Of a stretch of DNA of 64,000 nt, positions 43,701 through 52,403 are shown piece after piece (position 1 is the stretch's first letter; each line of letters opens with the position of its first letter). The stretch comes from an uncultured Lachnospiraceae bacterium (GTDB taxonomy: Bacteria; Bacillota; Clostridia; Lachnospirales; Lachnospiraceae). Position numbers and translations under genes: made by a program. The stretch covers positions 1 through 64,000 of the forward strand of contig CAKRQV010000006.1 of the NCBI GenBank assembly GCA_934394565.1. Reading direction: 5' to 3'. The notes under the pieces were generated by a model. The model saw only the letters and a program-made list of their open reading frames with translations, did not search any database and was not told the DNA's origin.

Positions 43701-44167
43701 AGTTTTTCCTGAAGCATAGGATTTTTTTCGAGGTTTTTTCTCACATTTTTCAGATCTTCCGGCTGGATATCGTACTGCATACATTCTGACAGCAGTGATT
43801 TCACTTCCCGTATATAGCCCGGACGGGTAATCTGGTTTTTCAGGACAGAAAGCTGTACTTTCTTTTTCTGTGCCACACGTTTTAAGACCATGGTCTTCCC
43901 GGCATCCTCCAGTACCGGTGGCAGCTGACATCCAGTCTCCATAAAAAGCTTATAAGCCAGACGGGTAAAACTGGATACATCAATATTGAAAAGCCCGCCT
44001 CGCGGATGTCTGGCAGCCATTTCCATCTGGATCTGCATGGTAAACTGATCCGGCACAAGAATCAGAAACTGTTCATTTGCTCTTTCTATAGATGCCTGGA
44101 TGATTTTTTCGTATATATAATGGGATTTTCCGCTGCCGGCGCTTCCCAGTATCAGCTGTAATGCCAT
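40721..44167 (-). CDS. addB: ATP-dependent helicase/deoxyribonuclease subunit B
   Basis: Second subunit of AddAB, with 3' nuclease activity and Chi recognition. The 1,148-aa protein opens with a P-loop (LILGSAGSGKSHYIYEK). The C-terminal nuclease has VRIVDCKSGNTSFS. The iron-sulfur cluster ligands are a distant Cys (CAYAHFLQYG) and the terminal trio CRQGERTACDFCAYQEVCGF. GGGAGG fixes the ATG ending at 44167, and the frame to 44212 is not needed. It is first in the addB-addA operon. Confidence 0.95.
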   Translation of the reverse strand: MALQLILGSAGSGKSHYIYEKIIQASIERANEQFLILVPDQFTMQIQMEMAARHPRGGLFNIDVSSFTRLAYKLFMETGCQLPPVLEDAGKTMVLKRVAQKKKVQLSVLKNQITRPGYIREVKSLLSECMQYDIQPEDLKNVRKNLEKNPMLQEKLEDVEILYRGFQEFMDSHYVTTEEVLDQLCRVIPLSDSIKHTTIVLDGFTGFTPIQNRLIGTLLTCCPMVYVTLTLDEREDPFGRSGLQELSWMTKKTVAALCHIAREEKVPIEDVVRIPSHGADRFGDCTDLRFLEKHLFRYDRAVYKKKPEHIQLFVCDRPATEMEEVSRRIHRLVREKGYRYRDIAVITGDLESYGFEAVRAFTKAQIPCFLDSRRHVLANPLVECIRAVLAIQSSSFDYESMFRYLRTGLSNLATEEIDELENYCLALGIRGRKSWENRFYAHSQRMDPGRVPALEEMRGRVMTVLAPFTEAMHSRKRTVKSCCEALYAFLLSLDAQTKMEKKRKEFEECGEAALAREYAQIYRAVMDLMDKMVEILGEEPVSIRDFAQLMEEGLMELRIGIIPPTADQVLIGDVERTRLKSLKALFFVGVNDQVIPGGLSSGGLLSETDRDMLEQMAVELAPSPRETIFIQKFYLYLHLTKPSSYVSVSYAASSAKGEQTGPAYLFGTLRRLFPALRLEAVQPPERIGQIETEVDAKALLLQLIKRPGGAALTAEEKELFGFLLQKPENQAKIDTLLEAAKNTPHTDRISQAVARVLYGDQLMNSVSRIERYAACAYAHFLQYGLQISEREEYSFRPVDLGILLHACMELFGRLAGKEGYTLKTIPAERENELISQCLSQVMEEYGNQILLSSARNRYMGKRIEKLLRRSLWAIREELKDSDFEPAGFEISFDSQSFLDSMCLQLSETGRMYLRGKIDRMDLYRDSGQVLVRIVDCKSGNTSFSLEDFYYGLQLQLILYMKAALEIEKGHHPDKKTSPAAMLYYQMQDPLIEAGENDPAEDLRLKTLRMNGLVSSDEKVYCHLDNRLEPGYKSRMLPLERKKDGSLSARSSAIDEEQFQALTDYAVKKAVQIGQEILSGAAGKNPCRQGERTACDFCAYQEVCGFDTRLAGCTFRQLKKQNKDWLWQEILDGRIYREEKEDSDSEVDR

Positions 44168-44385
44168 AATTGCCTCCCTTATGCGGGTCTGTGTTGCCTT
44201 TGATTTATCCATTGTAGTGTATCATGGTTTTTCGTGTGTCACAAGCGGCACCATGACGCAGATGTCGTACTTTTTCATCCGGTATATACGGTATGTCCTG
44301 TCTTTTTGACAGCTATCGTTGAAAGAAATTCATATTTTTGCAGTTGGCACATAGGATATAACAAGTAAGGTGAAAAGAGGCCCGT

Positions 44386-44829
44386 ATGAGTTCCCGTACC
44401 AGAATCGTGGTTTTACATATGAAGGAGATTATCTATACATTGATTTTTGCTGCACTGGCGGTGGTGATGCTGGTGCTTTTGTTTCTGATGTTCCGTTCCA
44501 GACAGGTGGCGGAGGGTACGGATACGAGGGAGACGGCTGCCGAGGTGTATGTGCCGGGAGTGTATTCGGCTACAGTGGCACTGCATGATCTGTCTTTTGA
44601 TGTGCAGGTGCGGGTGGACACGGACCGAATCACCAGTGTGGAACTGGTAAATATGAATGAGACGGTACAGACGATGTATCCGCTGGTGGAAACTTCGATG
44701 GAGGAGTTGAGAAGTCAGATCCTGGATACACAGACCACGCGGGGGCTGACGTGTGGGACACAGAACCGGTATACGGCGGCGCTTTTGGTGCATGCGATTG
44801 ATACGGCGCTGGAGAAGGCGAGGAAGTGA
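44386..44829 (+). CDS. Membrane-anchored protein with an FMN-binding-like domain
   Basis: A 147-aa protein with an N-terminal transmembrane anchor (about residues 14-36) and an extracytoplasmic domain. The segment PGVYSATVALHDLSFDVQVRVDTDRITSVELV followed by LTCGTQNRYTAALLVHAIDTALEKA resembles the FMN-binding fold of RnfG/NqrC-type proteins. The flavinylation signature SGAT is replaced by TCGTQN, so covalent flavin attachment is doubtful. AGAGG precedes the ATG. It is monocistronic and divergent from addB. Confidence 0.6.
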   Translation: MSSRTRIVVLHMKEIIYTLIFAALAVVMLVLLFLMFRSRQVAEGTDTRETAAEVYVPGVYSATVALHDLSFDVQVRVDTDRITSVELVNMNETVQTMYPLVETSMEELRSQILDTQTTRGLTCGTQNRYTAALLVHAIDTALEKARK

Positions 44830-44845
44830 GGGACGGACGCTCGTC

Positions 44846-45050
44846 GAAAGCCTCCGGTCTGTGGGGAGTATGCAAAGGTGTTTCAGACAAGTGCAACGCT
44901 GCGGAAAGCTAATCGCCAACTACGACTAATGCGCTCGCTAAAGCGGGCTCGCGCATAAGTCTGCGTAGGCGCTGGATCTTTCCTCCGCTAAAAGCGCACT
45001 TTGTATCGTCTGAAACACCTTTGCACACTCCCCGCAGACCGGGGGCTTTC
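44846..45050. repeat. 205-bp palindromic element
   Basis: Arms 44846-44888 and 45008-45050 are complementary at 40 of 43 positions, and two of the three differences would be G-U pairs in plus-strand RNA. Inner segments (AAGTGC...GCGGAAAG near 44889 against CTTTCC...GCGCACTT near 44980) extend the fold. No gene is supported. It lies between convergent genes. GAGGGACGGACG occurs just outside its left arm (44828-44839), the same 12-mer found at the edge of the element at 33387. Confidence 0.8.
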
Positions 45051-45184
45051 TCCTCGCTGGTTTTGTAAGACGGTGGGTGAGATGGGTGGCAGGATTGTAG
45101 GATTTGTTGCGACAGAGTAAACCTGTCGCGGGGGGGGAAGAAATTTGTGGGTGTGGGGGCAGAGTAAACCTGCCTCGGATAGGG

Positions 45185-45222
45185 GAAGAGCAGAAGGGGC
45201 GATTGTGGCTCTTCTGCTCTTC
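45185..45222 (+). terminator. Terminator, plus-strand oriented
   Basis: A perfect 12-bp stem, GAAGAGCAGAAG (45185-45196) with CTTCTGCTCTTC (45211-45222), followed by TTTCTTTTAGTTTT. It stops plus-strand transcripts from the membrane-protein gene and palindrome before they enter nadE. The sequence from 45051 to 45184 is G-rich and shows a repeated CAGAGTAAACCTG (near 45113 and 45161) but no gene. Confidence 0.75.
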
Positions 45223-45234
45223 TTTCTTTTAGTT

Positions 45235-47148
45235 TTAGTTTAATTTCTCAATTTCATTTAACCAAATCGTGGCGCAGGCGTCGCTGGGCATGCGCCAGTC
45301 GCCGCGGGGAGATACGGCTACGCTGCCGACTTTCGGACCGTCGGGAAGGCAGCTGCGTTTGAACTGCTGCATGAAGAAACGGCGGTAGAAAGTCTTCAGC
45401 CATTTGAGGATCGTTTCGCGGTCGTAGGTGTCTTTGAAGGCCGTGAGAGCGAGACGGTAGATTTTCGCCGGGGAAAAGCCGAGGCGAAGCATATAGTACA
45501 GATAGAAGTCGTGGAGCTCGTAGGGGCCTACGAGGTCTTCGGTCTTCTGGGCGATCACGCCATCTTTCGGGGGCAGAAGCTCGGGACTTACGGGGGTGTC
45601 AAGGATGTCGAGGAGAATATGGCTCAGTTTTTCATCCTGACAGGTGTCGGCGAAGTAGCGTACGAGGTGGCGTACCAGGGTCTTGGGGACGGAGGCGTTG
45701 ACACCGTACATAGACATATGATCGCCGTTGTAAGTAGCCCAGCCGAGGGCGAGCTCGGAGAGGTCACCGGTACCGATGACCATACCGCCGGCCTGGTTGG
45801 CAACGTTCATAAGGATCTGGGTCCGTTCTCTGGCCTGTGCGTTTTCATAGGTGACATCATGGACATTGATATCATGACCGATGTCGCGCAGGTGGATGGT
45901 AACGGCTTCTTTGATGTCTATCTCTTTTAAAGCTGCACCGAGCTGTCTGGTCAGGGTGCAGGCGTTGTTGTAGGTACGGTCGGTGGTACCAAAGCAGGGC
46001 ATGGTGACACAGGTGATTTTTTCACGCGGTATCTGCAGCATATCGAAGGCTCTGGCCGTTACCAGAAGAGCCAGGGTAGAGTCAAGACCGCCGGAGATGC
46101 CGATCACAGCACTCTGGCAGTGTGTATGCTCCAGACGCTTTTTCAGACCCATAGCCTGAATATTTAAGATTTCGTTGCAGCGACGGTCACGGTCGGCTTT
46201 GGTGCCCGGGACAAAGGGCTGCATGGCGAAGGTACGGCTTAACGGAGTATCGACAGCTTGCAGCGTAAAGGTTGTTACACGGTATCCTGCACCATCCTGT
46301 ACAGGGTAGGTCGTCATTTTACGCCGTTCGCTGACGAGACGGCAGACATCCAGTTCAGTACAGATGGTCTGGTTGGTAAATCGCTCGGCTTCAGCAAGGA
46401 TCGTGCCGTTTTCGGCGATCAGGTTCTGACCGCCAAAGACAAGGTCTGTGGAGGACTCACCCTCTCCCGCTGTCGCATAGATATATCCGCAGATCAGGCT
46501 TGCCGACTGTGCGGATACGAGCTGACGACGGTAGGTGTCCTTTCCGGTCATTTCGTCGGAGGCAGACAGGTTTACGATCACAGTAGCTCCGGCCATGGCA
46601 TGGGCTGTGGACGGCGGGCAGGGTACCCAGAGATCTTCACAGATCTCAGCCGCTACTTTCAGTTCCGGCAGCGTCTCGCAGGCAAAGATCTGGCGGCTGC
46701 CAAACGGCACCTTACGATCTCCCAGCTGTACTTCTGTAATCTCTTTCGGACCCGCTGTAAAATGGCGGCCTTCATAAAACTCCGCATAGGACGGAATATG
46801 GGTCTTTGGCACCAGTCCGAGGATCTCGCCGTGACAGAGAGCTGCCGCAACATTAAACAGCTTGCCGTAAATTTCCATCGGCAGTCCGACAAACAACAGG
46901 GCATCCACATCTGCTGTCTCCCTGGCGATCTGTAAAAGTGCTTCCTTTGCCTCTGTCAGCAGCCGACTCTGCCAGAACAGATCCTGACAGGTGTAGCCTG
47001 TGATGCAAAGTTCCGGAAGTACCATGATTTTTGTGCCCAGTGCCTGCATTTCCCGTACCTTTGCAAGTATTGCCTCTGTATTTGCTGTGGTATCTGCCAC
47101 ACTGATCTTCGGAATCGCCGCTGCGACCCGGACAAATCCATCCTTCAT
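45235..47148 (-). CDS. nadE: Glutamine-dependent NAD+ synthetase
   Basis: Makes NAD from deamido-NAD with ATP and glutamine. The 637-aa two-domain form has an N-terminal nitrilase-type glutaminase (about residues 1-280) with Glu in LPELCITGYTC, Lys in LVPKTHIPSY and Cys in KVAAEICEDLWVP. The C-terminal ATP-pyrophosphatase has P-loop IGISGGLDSTLALL (about residues 346-359). The C-terminal KVGSVAVSPRGDWRMPSDA block is conserved. It is the last gene of a probable operon with hslO and a methyltransferase. Confidence 0.95.
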   Translation of the reverse strand: MKDGFVRVAAAIPKISVADTTANTEAILAKVREMQALGTKIMVLPELCITGYTCQDLFWQSRLLTEAKEALLQIARETADVDALLFVGLPMEIYGKLFNVAAALCHGEILGLVPKTHIPSYAEFYEGRHFTAGPKEITEVQLGDRKVPFGSRQIFACETLPELKVAAEICEDLWVPCPPSTAHAMAGATVIVNLSASDEMTGKDTYRRQLVSAQSASLICGYIYATAGEGESSTDLVFGGQNLIAENGTILAEAERFTNQTICTELDVCRLVSERRKMTTYPVQDGAGYRVTTFTLQAVDTPLSRTFAMQPFVPGTKADRDRRCNEILNIQAMGLKKRLEHTHCQSAVIGISGGLDSTLALLVTARAFDMLQIPREKITCVTMPCFGTTDRTYNNACTLTRQLGAALKEIDIKEAVTIHLRDIGHDINVHDVTYENAQARERTQILMNVANQAGGMVIGTGDLSELALGWATYNGDHMSMYGVNASVPKTLVRHLVRYFADTCQDEKLSHILLDILDTPVSPELLPPKDGVIAQKTEDLVGPYELHDFYLYYMLRLGFSPAKIYRLALTAFKDTYDRETILKWLKTFYRRFFMQQFKRSCLPDGPKVGSVAVSPRGDWRMPSDACATIWLNEIEKLN

Positions 47149-47170
47149 CCTGTCTCTCCTCTTCGTCTCT

Positions 47171-48058
47171 TTATCTGGTACACTGCTTATACAGTGCTTT
47201 GATCTCTTCTACGGAAAATGTATAGTCCGTATTACAGAAATGGCAGTTCAGCTCGATCTCTTTACCGTCGTCGATCATACTTTTCAATTCCTTTTTCCCC
47301 ACACTGATCAATGCTCTCGAAACTCTCTCTTTGCTGCAGTTGCAATAAAAGGATGCAGGAACTGTATCGTTGATCACCGGATTCATACCATCAAGAAGCA
47401 GCCCAAGCATCTTCTCCGGTGTATAGCCCTCCTCCAGAAGACCGGTAACAGAATGGATCTTTGCCACATTCTCCTCCAGCTTTGAAATTATCTTTTCCTC
47501 AGCAAACGGCATCAGCTGTACGATAAAACCGCCGGCCTGTTTTACGGTATTGTCATGCTCCATTAATACACCAAGTCCTACGGCGGACGGCACCTGCTGA
47601 CTCGTTGCAAAGTAGTAGGTCAGATCCTCAGCAATCTCGCTGGTCTGCAGCATAACCTGTCCGTTGTACGGCTCCTTAAGCCCCATGTCCATAATAACAT
47701 TTAAAAATCCAGGGCCTATCGCACCGGCAACATCGAGCTTTCCCTTGGTATTGGCATGCAAAAGCACCTCCGGATTGCCCACATAGCCTTTGACATGGCC
47801 ATGGGAATCTGCGGTAACGGTGATGCCTTTGATCGGGCCACTGCCCTCAATCTGCAAGGTGAGGATATCCTTATCCCCTTTCATCATTACCCCCATCATC
47901 AGCGCGCCCGTCATCAGACGACCCAGCGCCGCTGTGGCTACCGGACTGGTATTGTGTACCTTTCTGGCGTATTCCACGGTTTCCTTTGTCGTTGCGGCAA
48001 AGGCACGGATCTGACCTTCTGCCGCTGTTGCTCTTACAATATAATCTGTATTAGCCAT
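47171..48058 (-). CDS. hslO: Redox-regulated chaperone Hsp33
   Basis: Holdase chaperone switched on by oxidative unfolding. The 295-aa protein has the conserved TRAAAEGQIRAF-like start (VRATAAEGQIRAFA), the VGNPEV segment and the C-terminal zinc switch CNCSKERVSRAL...CHFCNTDYTF (CxC and CxxC, about residues 241-275). It lies 22 bp upstream of nadE on the same strand. Confidence 0.95.
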   Translation of the reverse strand: MANTDYIVRATAAEGQIRAFAATTKETVEYARKVHNTSPVATAALGRLMTGALMMGVMMKGDKDILTLQIEGSGPIKGITVTADSHGHVKGYVGNPEVLLHANTKGKLDVAGAIGPGFLNVIMDMGLKEPYNGQVMLQTSEIAEDLTYYFATSQQVPSAVGLGVLMEHDNTVKQAGGFIVQLMPFAEEKIISKLEENVAKIHSVTGLLEEGYTPEKMLGLLLDGMNPVINDTVPASFYCNCSKERVSRALISVGKKELKSMIDDGKEIELNCHFCNTDYTFSVEEIKALYKQCTR

Positions 48059-48198
48059 ACTTCTCCATCGCCGGACATTACAGACCGACTTGCCTTTCTT
48101 CCGGCACTGACCGGATGTTTTCTTCTGCCTGCCAGGCTACCGCCTGATCACCAGAACTATATCACTGTCTTGTATACTATCTTACGGATATTTCCGGA

Positions 48199-48963
48199 TC
48201 ATTTTCCGGAAATATTTTTACCCCTTTCACGAGTGATCACATACACTCTCTCACTGTCCTCTGTCGCAGGTTCATGGGTAAATGCATCGTACATCGTGAC
48301 AAGCTCCATGCCGCTTTCCTGTATGATCTCGCCAATCCGCAAAAGTGGATAGGCCCGCTGCTCATGAAACTCCTCAAATTTATCATACCGACCGTCCTCA
48401 TCCCGGATAAACAGAGTCAGGTCATATTCGTTGATTTTCTCCTCTTCATCGAAATAATTCTCCCAGATAAAGCTGGCTTCCTCACGGTTTTCAGCTATGG
48501 TCGTTTCTCCCATATCCCGGTATTTTTTCTCCGTGTTCAGATCAAAGATAAACACACCGCCGGGATCGAGATAATTGTTGACCAGACGAAAAACGGTCAA
48601 AAGATCCTCTTCTTCCAGCAGATAATTCATCGAATCACAGACACTGACAACGGCACGGACTGTACCATACAGTTCAAATTCCCGCATATCCTGCAAAAGA
48701 TACAGGATATCCAGCCCCGACTCTGCCCTCTTCTCCATGGCGATATCCAGCATATCTGCTGAAAGATCTGCACCGATCATATCGTAGCCTGCGCGTGCAA
48801 GCCGCTCGGTCATACTTCCGGTACCACAGCCAAGTTCCAGCACCAGTCCATCATCTACACCATATTCCTTCAACAGGCTGATCAGATATGCACTCCAGCC
48901 ATCGTAATCTATATTATCCATGAACAGGTCATACACCTGTGCAAAGCTCTGATAGGATGCCAT
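48199..48963 (-). CDS. Class I SAM-dependent methyltransferase
   Basis: A 254-aa protein. The SAM-binding motif I is VLELGCGTGSMTERLA (about residues 40-55), followed by IGADLSADML (motif II) and VVSVCDSMNYLL (motif IV-like). It begins MASYQSFAQVYDLFMDNIDYDGWSAYL, typical of a broad clostridial group with no assigned substrate. GGGAGG precedes the ATG. It is first in the methyltransferase-hslO-nadE series, with 140 bp before hslO. Confidence 0.85.
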   Translation of the reverse strand: MASYQSFAQVYDLFMDNIDYDGWSAYLISLLKEYGVDDGLVLELGCGTGSMTERLARAGYDMIGADLSADMLDIAMEKRAESGLDILYLLQDMREFELYGTVRAVVSVCDSMNYLLEEEDLLTVFRLVNNYLDPGGVFIFDLNTEKKYRDMGETTIAENREEASFIWENYFDEEEKINEYDLTLFIRDEDGRYDKFEEFHEQRAYPLLRIGEIIQESGMELVTMYDAFTHEPATEDSERVYVITRERGKNISGK

Positions 48964-49104
48964 CTGTATCCCTCCCTGATATTTGCATAATCCATTTTAG
49001 TATAATGCATCCTCCCGGCAAACTCAACCGCATTTTTTCCCCAATATATGGTATACTATTTTTTAGAAAACCCGATATTTTTGCATACGCTAAGGAGGTA
49101 TCCC

Positions 49105-50583
49105 ATGCTTGAACAGGCAAAGGCACTGCCACGTCCCGAGGCAGATGAAATCCGACGACGCACTGCAGCTGCCAGAGAAACGCTGGCCACACAGCAGCTT
49201 TTACTCAAGGAACACAAGCTCCCCGTCATTGTACTTTTTGAAGGCTTTGGTGCCGCCGGAAAAGGCAGTATGATCCGACGCATCATTAAACCTCTGGATC
49301 CCCGTTTTTTCTCTGTGGATACCATGACCACCGCTTCCGAAGAAGAAAAACGCCGTCCATTTCTCTACCGCTACTTCCGTCGGATTCCCGAAGCAGGTAC
49401 TTTTTTGTTTCTCGACGGTGGCTGGATGGCCGATGTGACCCGTAGACGTCTCGATGGCTCGCTGTCTGATGCAGACTACAAAAACCATATCCGCAGTGTA
49501 CGCCGTTTCGAACGGACCCTGACCGACAACGGATATCTGGTACTGAAATTTTTCTTTGTTATTGACAAAAAGGAACAGCGGCACCGCCTGGACCATCTGG
49601 CAAAGGATCCGCATACGGCATGGCGCGTCAATGCCTTTGACCGTTTTGAAAACAAACATTACAAAACCTGTCACGCCGTTTACGACCAGTTTCTGGAAGA
49701 CACAGCTTCTGCCTTTGCGCCCTGGTACGTCATTGATGCCAGTTCACGCAAATGGGCTGCGCTGCAGATTTTCGAAGCACTGACCGGAGGCATTGATGTG
49801 GCTTTAAAGAACCATATCCGCACTGTCCCACTGCTGCAAAATGCCTTCCCTCTGCGTCCTGTACCGCCTCTGGCTGAAATTGGACTTGACAAAACCATCA
49901 AAGAAGACTTATATAAAATACAGCTGAAAAAACTGCAGTCCCAACTCGGGAAGCTGCATAATCAGCTTTATCAGAAGAAGATTCCCATTGTTATCGTTTA
50001 TGAAGGCTGGGATGCTGCCGGAAAAGGCGGAAATATCAAACGCCTGACGGAGGCTCTTGACCCCCGTGGCTACGAAGTCCATCCCATTGCCAGTCCAAAG
50101 CCCTACGAAAAAGACCGTCATTTTCTCTGGCGCTTTTATACACGGCTTCCCAAGACCGGTCATATTGCGATCTTTGACCGCAGCTGGTATGGTCGCGTCA
50201 TGGTAGAACGTCTCGAAGGCTTCTGTACAGAAAACGACTGGCAGCGCGCCTACAACGAGATCAACGAATTTGAACAGGAGCTCTCTGACTGGGGTGCTGT
50301 AATCCTGAAATTCTGGGTACAGATTGACAAAGATACTCAGCTGGCCCGCTTTACCGAGCGGCAGAATACACCGCAAAAGCAATGGAAGATTACAGACGAA
50401 GACTGGAGAAACCGCGAAAAATGGGATCTTTATGAAACGGCAGTAGACGAAATGCTACAAAAAACCAGCACCGCTGCGGCTCCCTGGCATATTCTGGAGT
50501 CCAACGACAAACGCTATGCCCGCATCAAAGCACTCGGCATCGTTATCGCAGAACTTGAAAAAGCTCTCGAAACAAAAGCATAA
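49105..50583 (+). CDS. Two-domain PPK2 polyphosphate kinase (polyphosphate:AMP phosphotransferase type)
   Basis: A 492-aa protein with two PPK2 domains, the class II layout of polyphosphate:AMP phosphotransferase (polyP + AMP to ADP). The C-terminal domain is complete: Walker A YEGWDAAGKGG (about residues 297-307), lid-region Arg/Lys, and Walker B FDRSWYGR. In the N-terminal domain Walker A is kept (FEGFGAAGKGS) but Walker B has become LDGGWMADV, so it is probably non-catalytic. AAGGAGG fixes the ATG at 49105, not 49048. The DUF1858 gene follows in the same unit. Confidence 0.9.
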   Translation: MLEQAKALPRPEADEIRRRTAAARETLATQQLLLKEHKLPVIVLFEGFGAAGKGSMIRRIIKPLDPRFFSVDTMTTASEEEKRRPFLYRYFRRIPEAGTFLFLDGGWMADVTRRRLDGSLSDADYKNHIRSVRRFERTLTDNGYLVLKFFFVIDKKEQRHRLDHLAKDPHTAWRVNAFDRFENKHYKTCHAVYDQFLEDTASAFAPWYVIDASSRKWAALQIFEALTGGIDVALKNHIRTVPLLQNAFPLRPVPPLAEIGLDKTIKEDLYKIQLKKLQSQLGKLHNQLYQKKIPIVIVYEGWDAAGKGGNIKRLTEALDPRGYEVHPIASPKPYEKDRHFLWRFYTRLPKTGHIAIFDRSWYGRVMVERLEGFCTENDWQRAYNEINEFEQELSDWGAVILKFWVQIDKDTQLARFTERQNTPQKQWKITDEDWRNREKWDLYETAVDEMLQKTSTAAAPWHILESNDKRYARIKALGIVIAELEKALETKA

Positions 50584-50602
50584 TAGAAAGGATGACACCA
50601 CT

Positions 50603-50830
50603 ATGATGAAAATTTCCAAAGACATGATCATCGGCGATATTCTCGCCAAAGAGCCGGATATGGCCGGTATCCTCATGGGCATGGGTATGCACTGCATCGG
50701 CTGTCCGGCATCCCAGCAGGAGTCCATCGAAGAGGCCGCTATGGTACACGGCTTCGATCCGAACGAGCTCGTACAGGAAGTTAATCTCTATGTAGAGAAA
50801 AAACAGATGGTAGAAGAGGCTTCCAAGTAA
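50603..50830 (+). CDS. DUF1858-domain small redox-disulfide protein
   Basis: A 75-aa protein with the DUF1858 pattern: IIGDILAKEPDMAGILMGMGMHCIGCPASQQESIEEAA. The CIGC motif (about residues 32-35) is the redox-active or metal-binding pair that gives the family its 'hybrid-cluster-protein-associated' name. It starts 19 bp after the PPK2 stop, with AAAGGAT as ribosome site, and ends before a strong terminator. Its biochemical role is unknown. Confidence 0.9.
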   Translation: MMKISKDMIIGDILAKEPDMAGILMGMGMHCIGCPASQQESIEEAAMVHGFDPNELVQEVNLYVEKKQMVEEASK

Positions 50831-50848
50831 ATCATGCCTTCTGCTGAA

Positions 50849-50876
50849 AATCCCGGCTGGACACCCCAGCCGGGAT
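50849..50876 (+). terminator. Terminator of the ppk2-DUF1858 unit
   Basis: A perfect 12-bp stem, AATCCCGGCTGG (50849-50860) with CCAGCCGGGATT (50865-50876), followed by seven T. Confidence 0.9.
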
Positions 50877-50913
50877 TTTTTTCAAAGCCAGATTGCAAAC
50901 GGAATTGTCCGTC

Positions 50914-52224
50914 TTATTTAATCACATACTGTCCATATCCACATTCACATACGCTACTTTCAAAGAACACCTTTCCCGCAGCGATCAGCGTATCCGTATC
51001 CTTCACCCCTGCCGTCTCATACGGCGAATGCATCGCCAGCTGCGCCAGTCCGATATCCACCGTATGCAGTGCCACCTGCGTTCCCGAAATATTGCCCAGC
51101 GTAGAACCTCCCGGCACATCCGAATGATTGACAAATATCTGTACCTTTGCGCCCGCCTTCTCACAGATCTGCATAAACAGTGCTGCCGAGACCGCATCCG
51201 TCGTATACTTCTGATTCGCACTGTACTTGATCACAATACCCTCATTCATATATGGCCGGTTTGTCGGACACGCCTTCTCCGGATGATTCGGGTGTACGGC
51301 ATGGGCATTATCCGCAGACACCATCATACTCGATGCCAGCATCCGGCGATACTGCGCCGCCGAAAGTCCCAGTGCCTCACAGATCCGGGTCAGCGTGTCC
51401 AGAAGGAACGTCGAAGCCGCTCCCTGCTGCGTACCGCTGCCTACCTCCTCATTGTCAAACACACAGTGCACCGGGATACTCTCCCCCTCGCCCGCCGCCA
51501 GAAAAGCTTCCAGCGAAGAAAAGGCACACTGCAGATCATCCAAACGCCCGATCGACATGTATTCTCCATGTGCGCCCCAGACCGTTCCCGGCATCCGGTT
51601 ATACACAAACAGATCCGACGAAACGATATCCTCCGGCTTCACACCGGCACTCTCTGCCACCAGTGGTAAAAACGTTCCCTTTGCTGTCTCATCTCCATAC
51701 AGTGGCAACAGATCTTTCTGCGCCTCCAGCTTCACGCCGTCATTGGCCTGACGGTTCATATGAATCGCCAAATTAGGAATCATCACCAGATCCCGGCTCA
51801 CATCGCAGAGCACCTGCTGTATCCCCTCTGCGGTCTGCACAATCAGTCGTCCAGCTACCGAAAGCGGACGGTCAAACCACGGCGCACAGAGCATTCCTCC
51901 GTATTTTTCCACATTCAGACGCACATAATGACCCTCTGTCTCCATCTCCGGATGCGCCTTGATCTTAAACATCGGAGAATCGCTGTGGCTGGCCATGATC
52001 TGAAAGCCCACCGGTGCACCTTCCGGTATCCTGAATGCCAGGATTGCCGAACCATTGCGGATCACAAAATACCCTTTCCCCGGTGTCAGCTGCCAGTCTT
52101 TTCCCTCCAGCAGCTGTATATATCCCTCATCAAGCAGCTTTTTTCGCATATACTCTATCGCATGGAATGCGGTTGGGCTTTGCTCTATAAAAGAGAAAAG
52201 CCTCTGTACGGTCGTCTCACTCAT
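50914..52224 (-). CDS. M18-family aminopeptidase
   Basis: Zinc aminopeptidase of the aspartyl-aminopeptidase group. The 436-aa protein has metal ligands and catalytic residues in ASHSDSPMFKIK (His about 83), GRLDDLQCAF (Asp), FDNEEVGSGTQQGA (Glu pair), SADNAHAVHPNHPEK and the final NHSDVPGGSTLG region with VDIGLAQLAMHSPYETAG. AAGGAG lies before the ATG. It releases N-terminal, often acidic, amino acids in the cytoplasm. The gene is monocistronic. Confidence 0.92.
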   Translation of the reverse strand: MSETTVQRLFSFIEQSPTAFHAIEYMRKKLLDEGYIQLLEGKDWQLTPGKGYFVIRNGSAILAFRIPEGAPVGFQIMASHSDSPMFKIKAHPEMETEGHYVRLNVEKYGGMLCAPWFDRPLSVAGRLIVQTAEGIQQVLCDVSRDLVMIPNLAIHMNRQANDGVKLEAQKDLLPLYGDETAKGTFLPLVAESAGVKPEDIVSSDLFVYNRMPGTVWGAHGEYMSIGRLDDLQCAFSSLEAFLAAGEGESIPVHCVFDNEEVGSGTQQGAASTFLLDTLTRICEALGLSAAQYRRMLASSMMVSADNAHAVHPNHPEKACPTNRPYMNEGIVIKYSANQKYTTDAVSAALFMQICEKAGAKVQIFVNHSDVPGGSTLGNISGTQVALHTVDIGLAQLAMHSPYETAGVKDTDTLIAAGKVFFESSVCECGYGQYVIK

Positions 52225-52403
52225 TTTCCTTGATCTCCTTTATCTTACGTGTATCTTTTGCCATATGTTTCTATCTGTCAGCCAGTATACTGTATTTTCC
52301 ACGGCAAGTCCAGACCACGTCACATGCGTGTTCTTTCTGAAACGATACCCCTTTTTTACATGCACAGATTTTTGTAAGCTACCGCATACCCGTCCCGTGC
52401 TTT

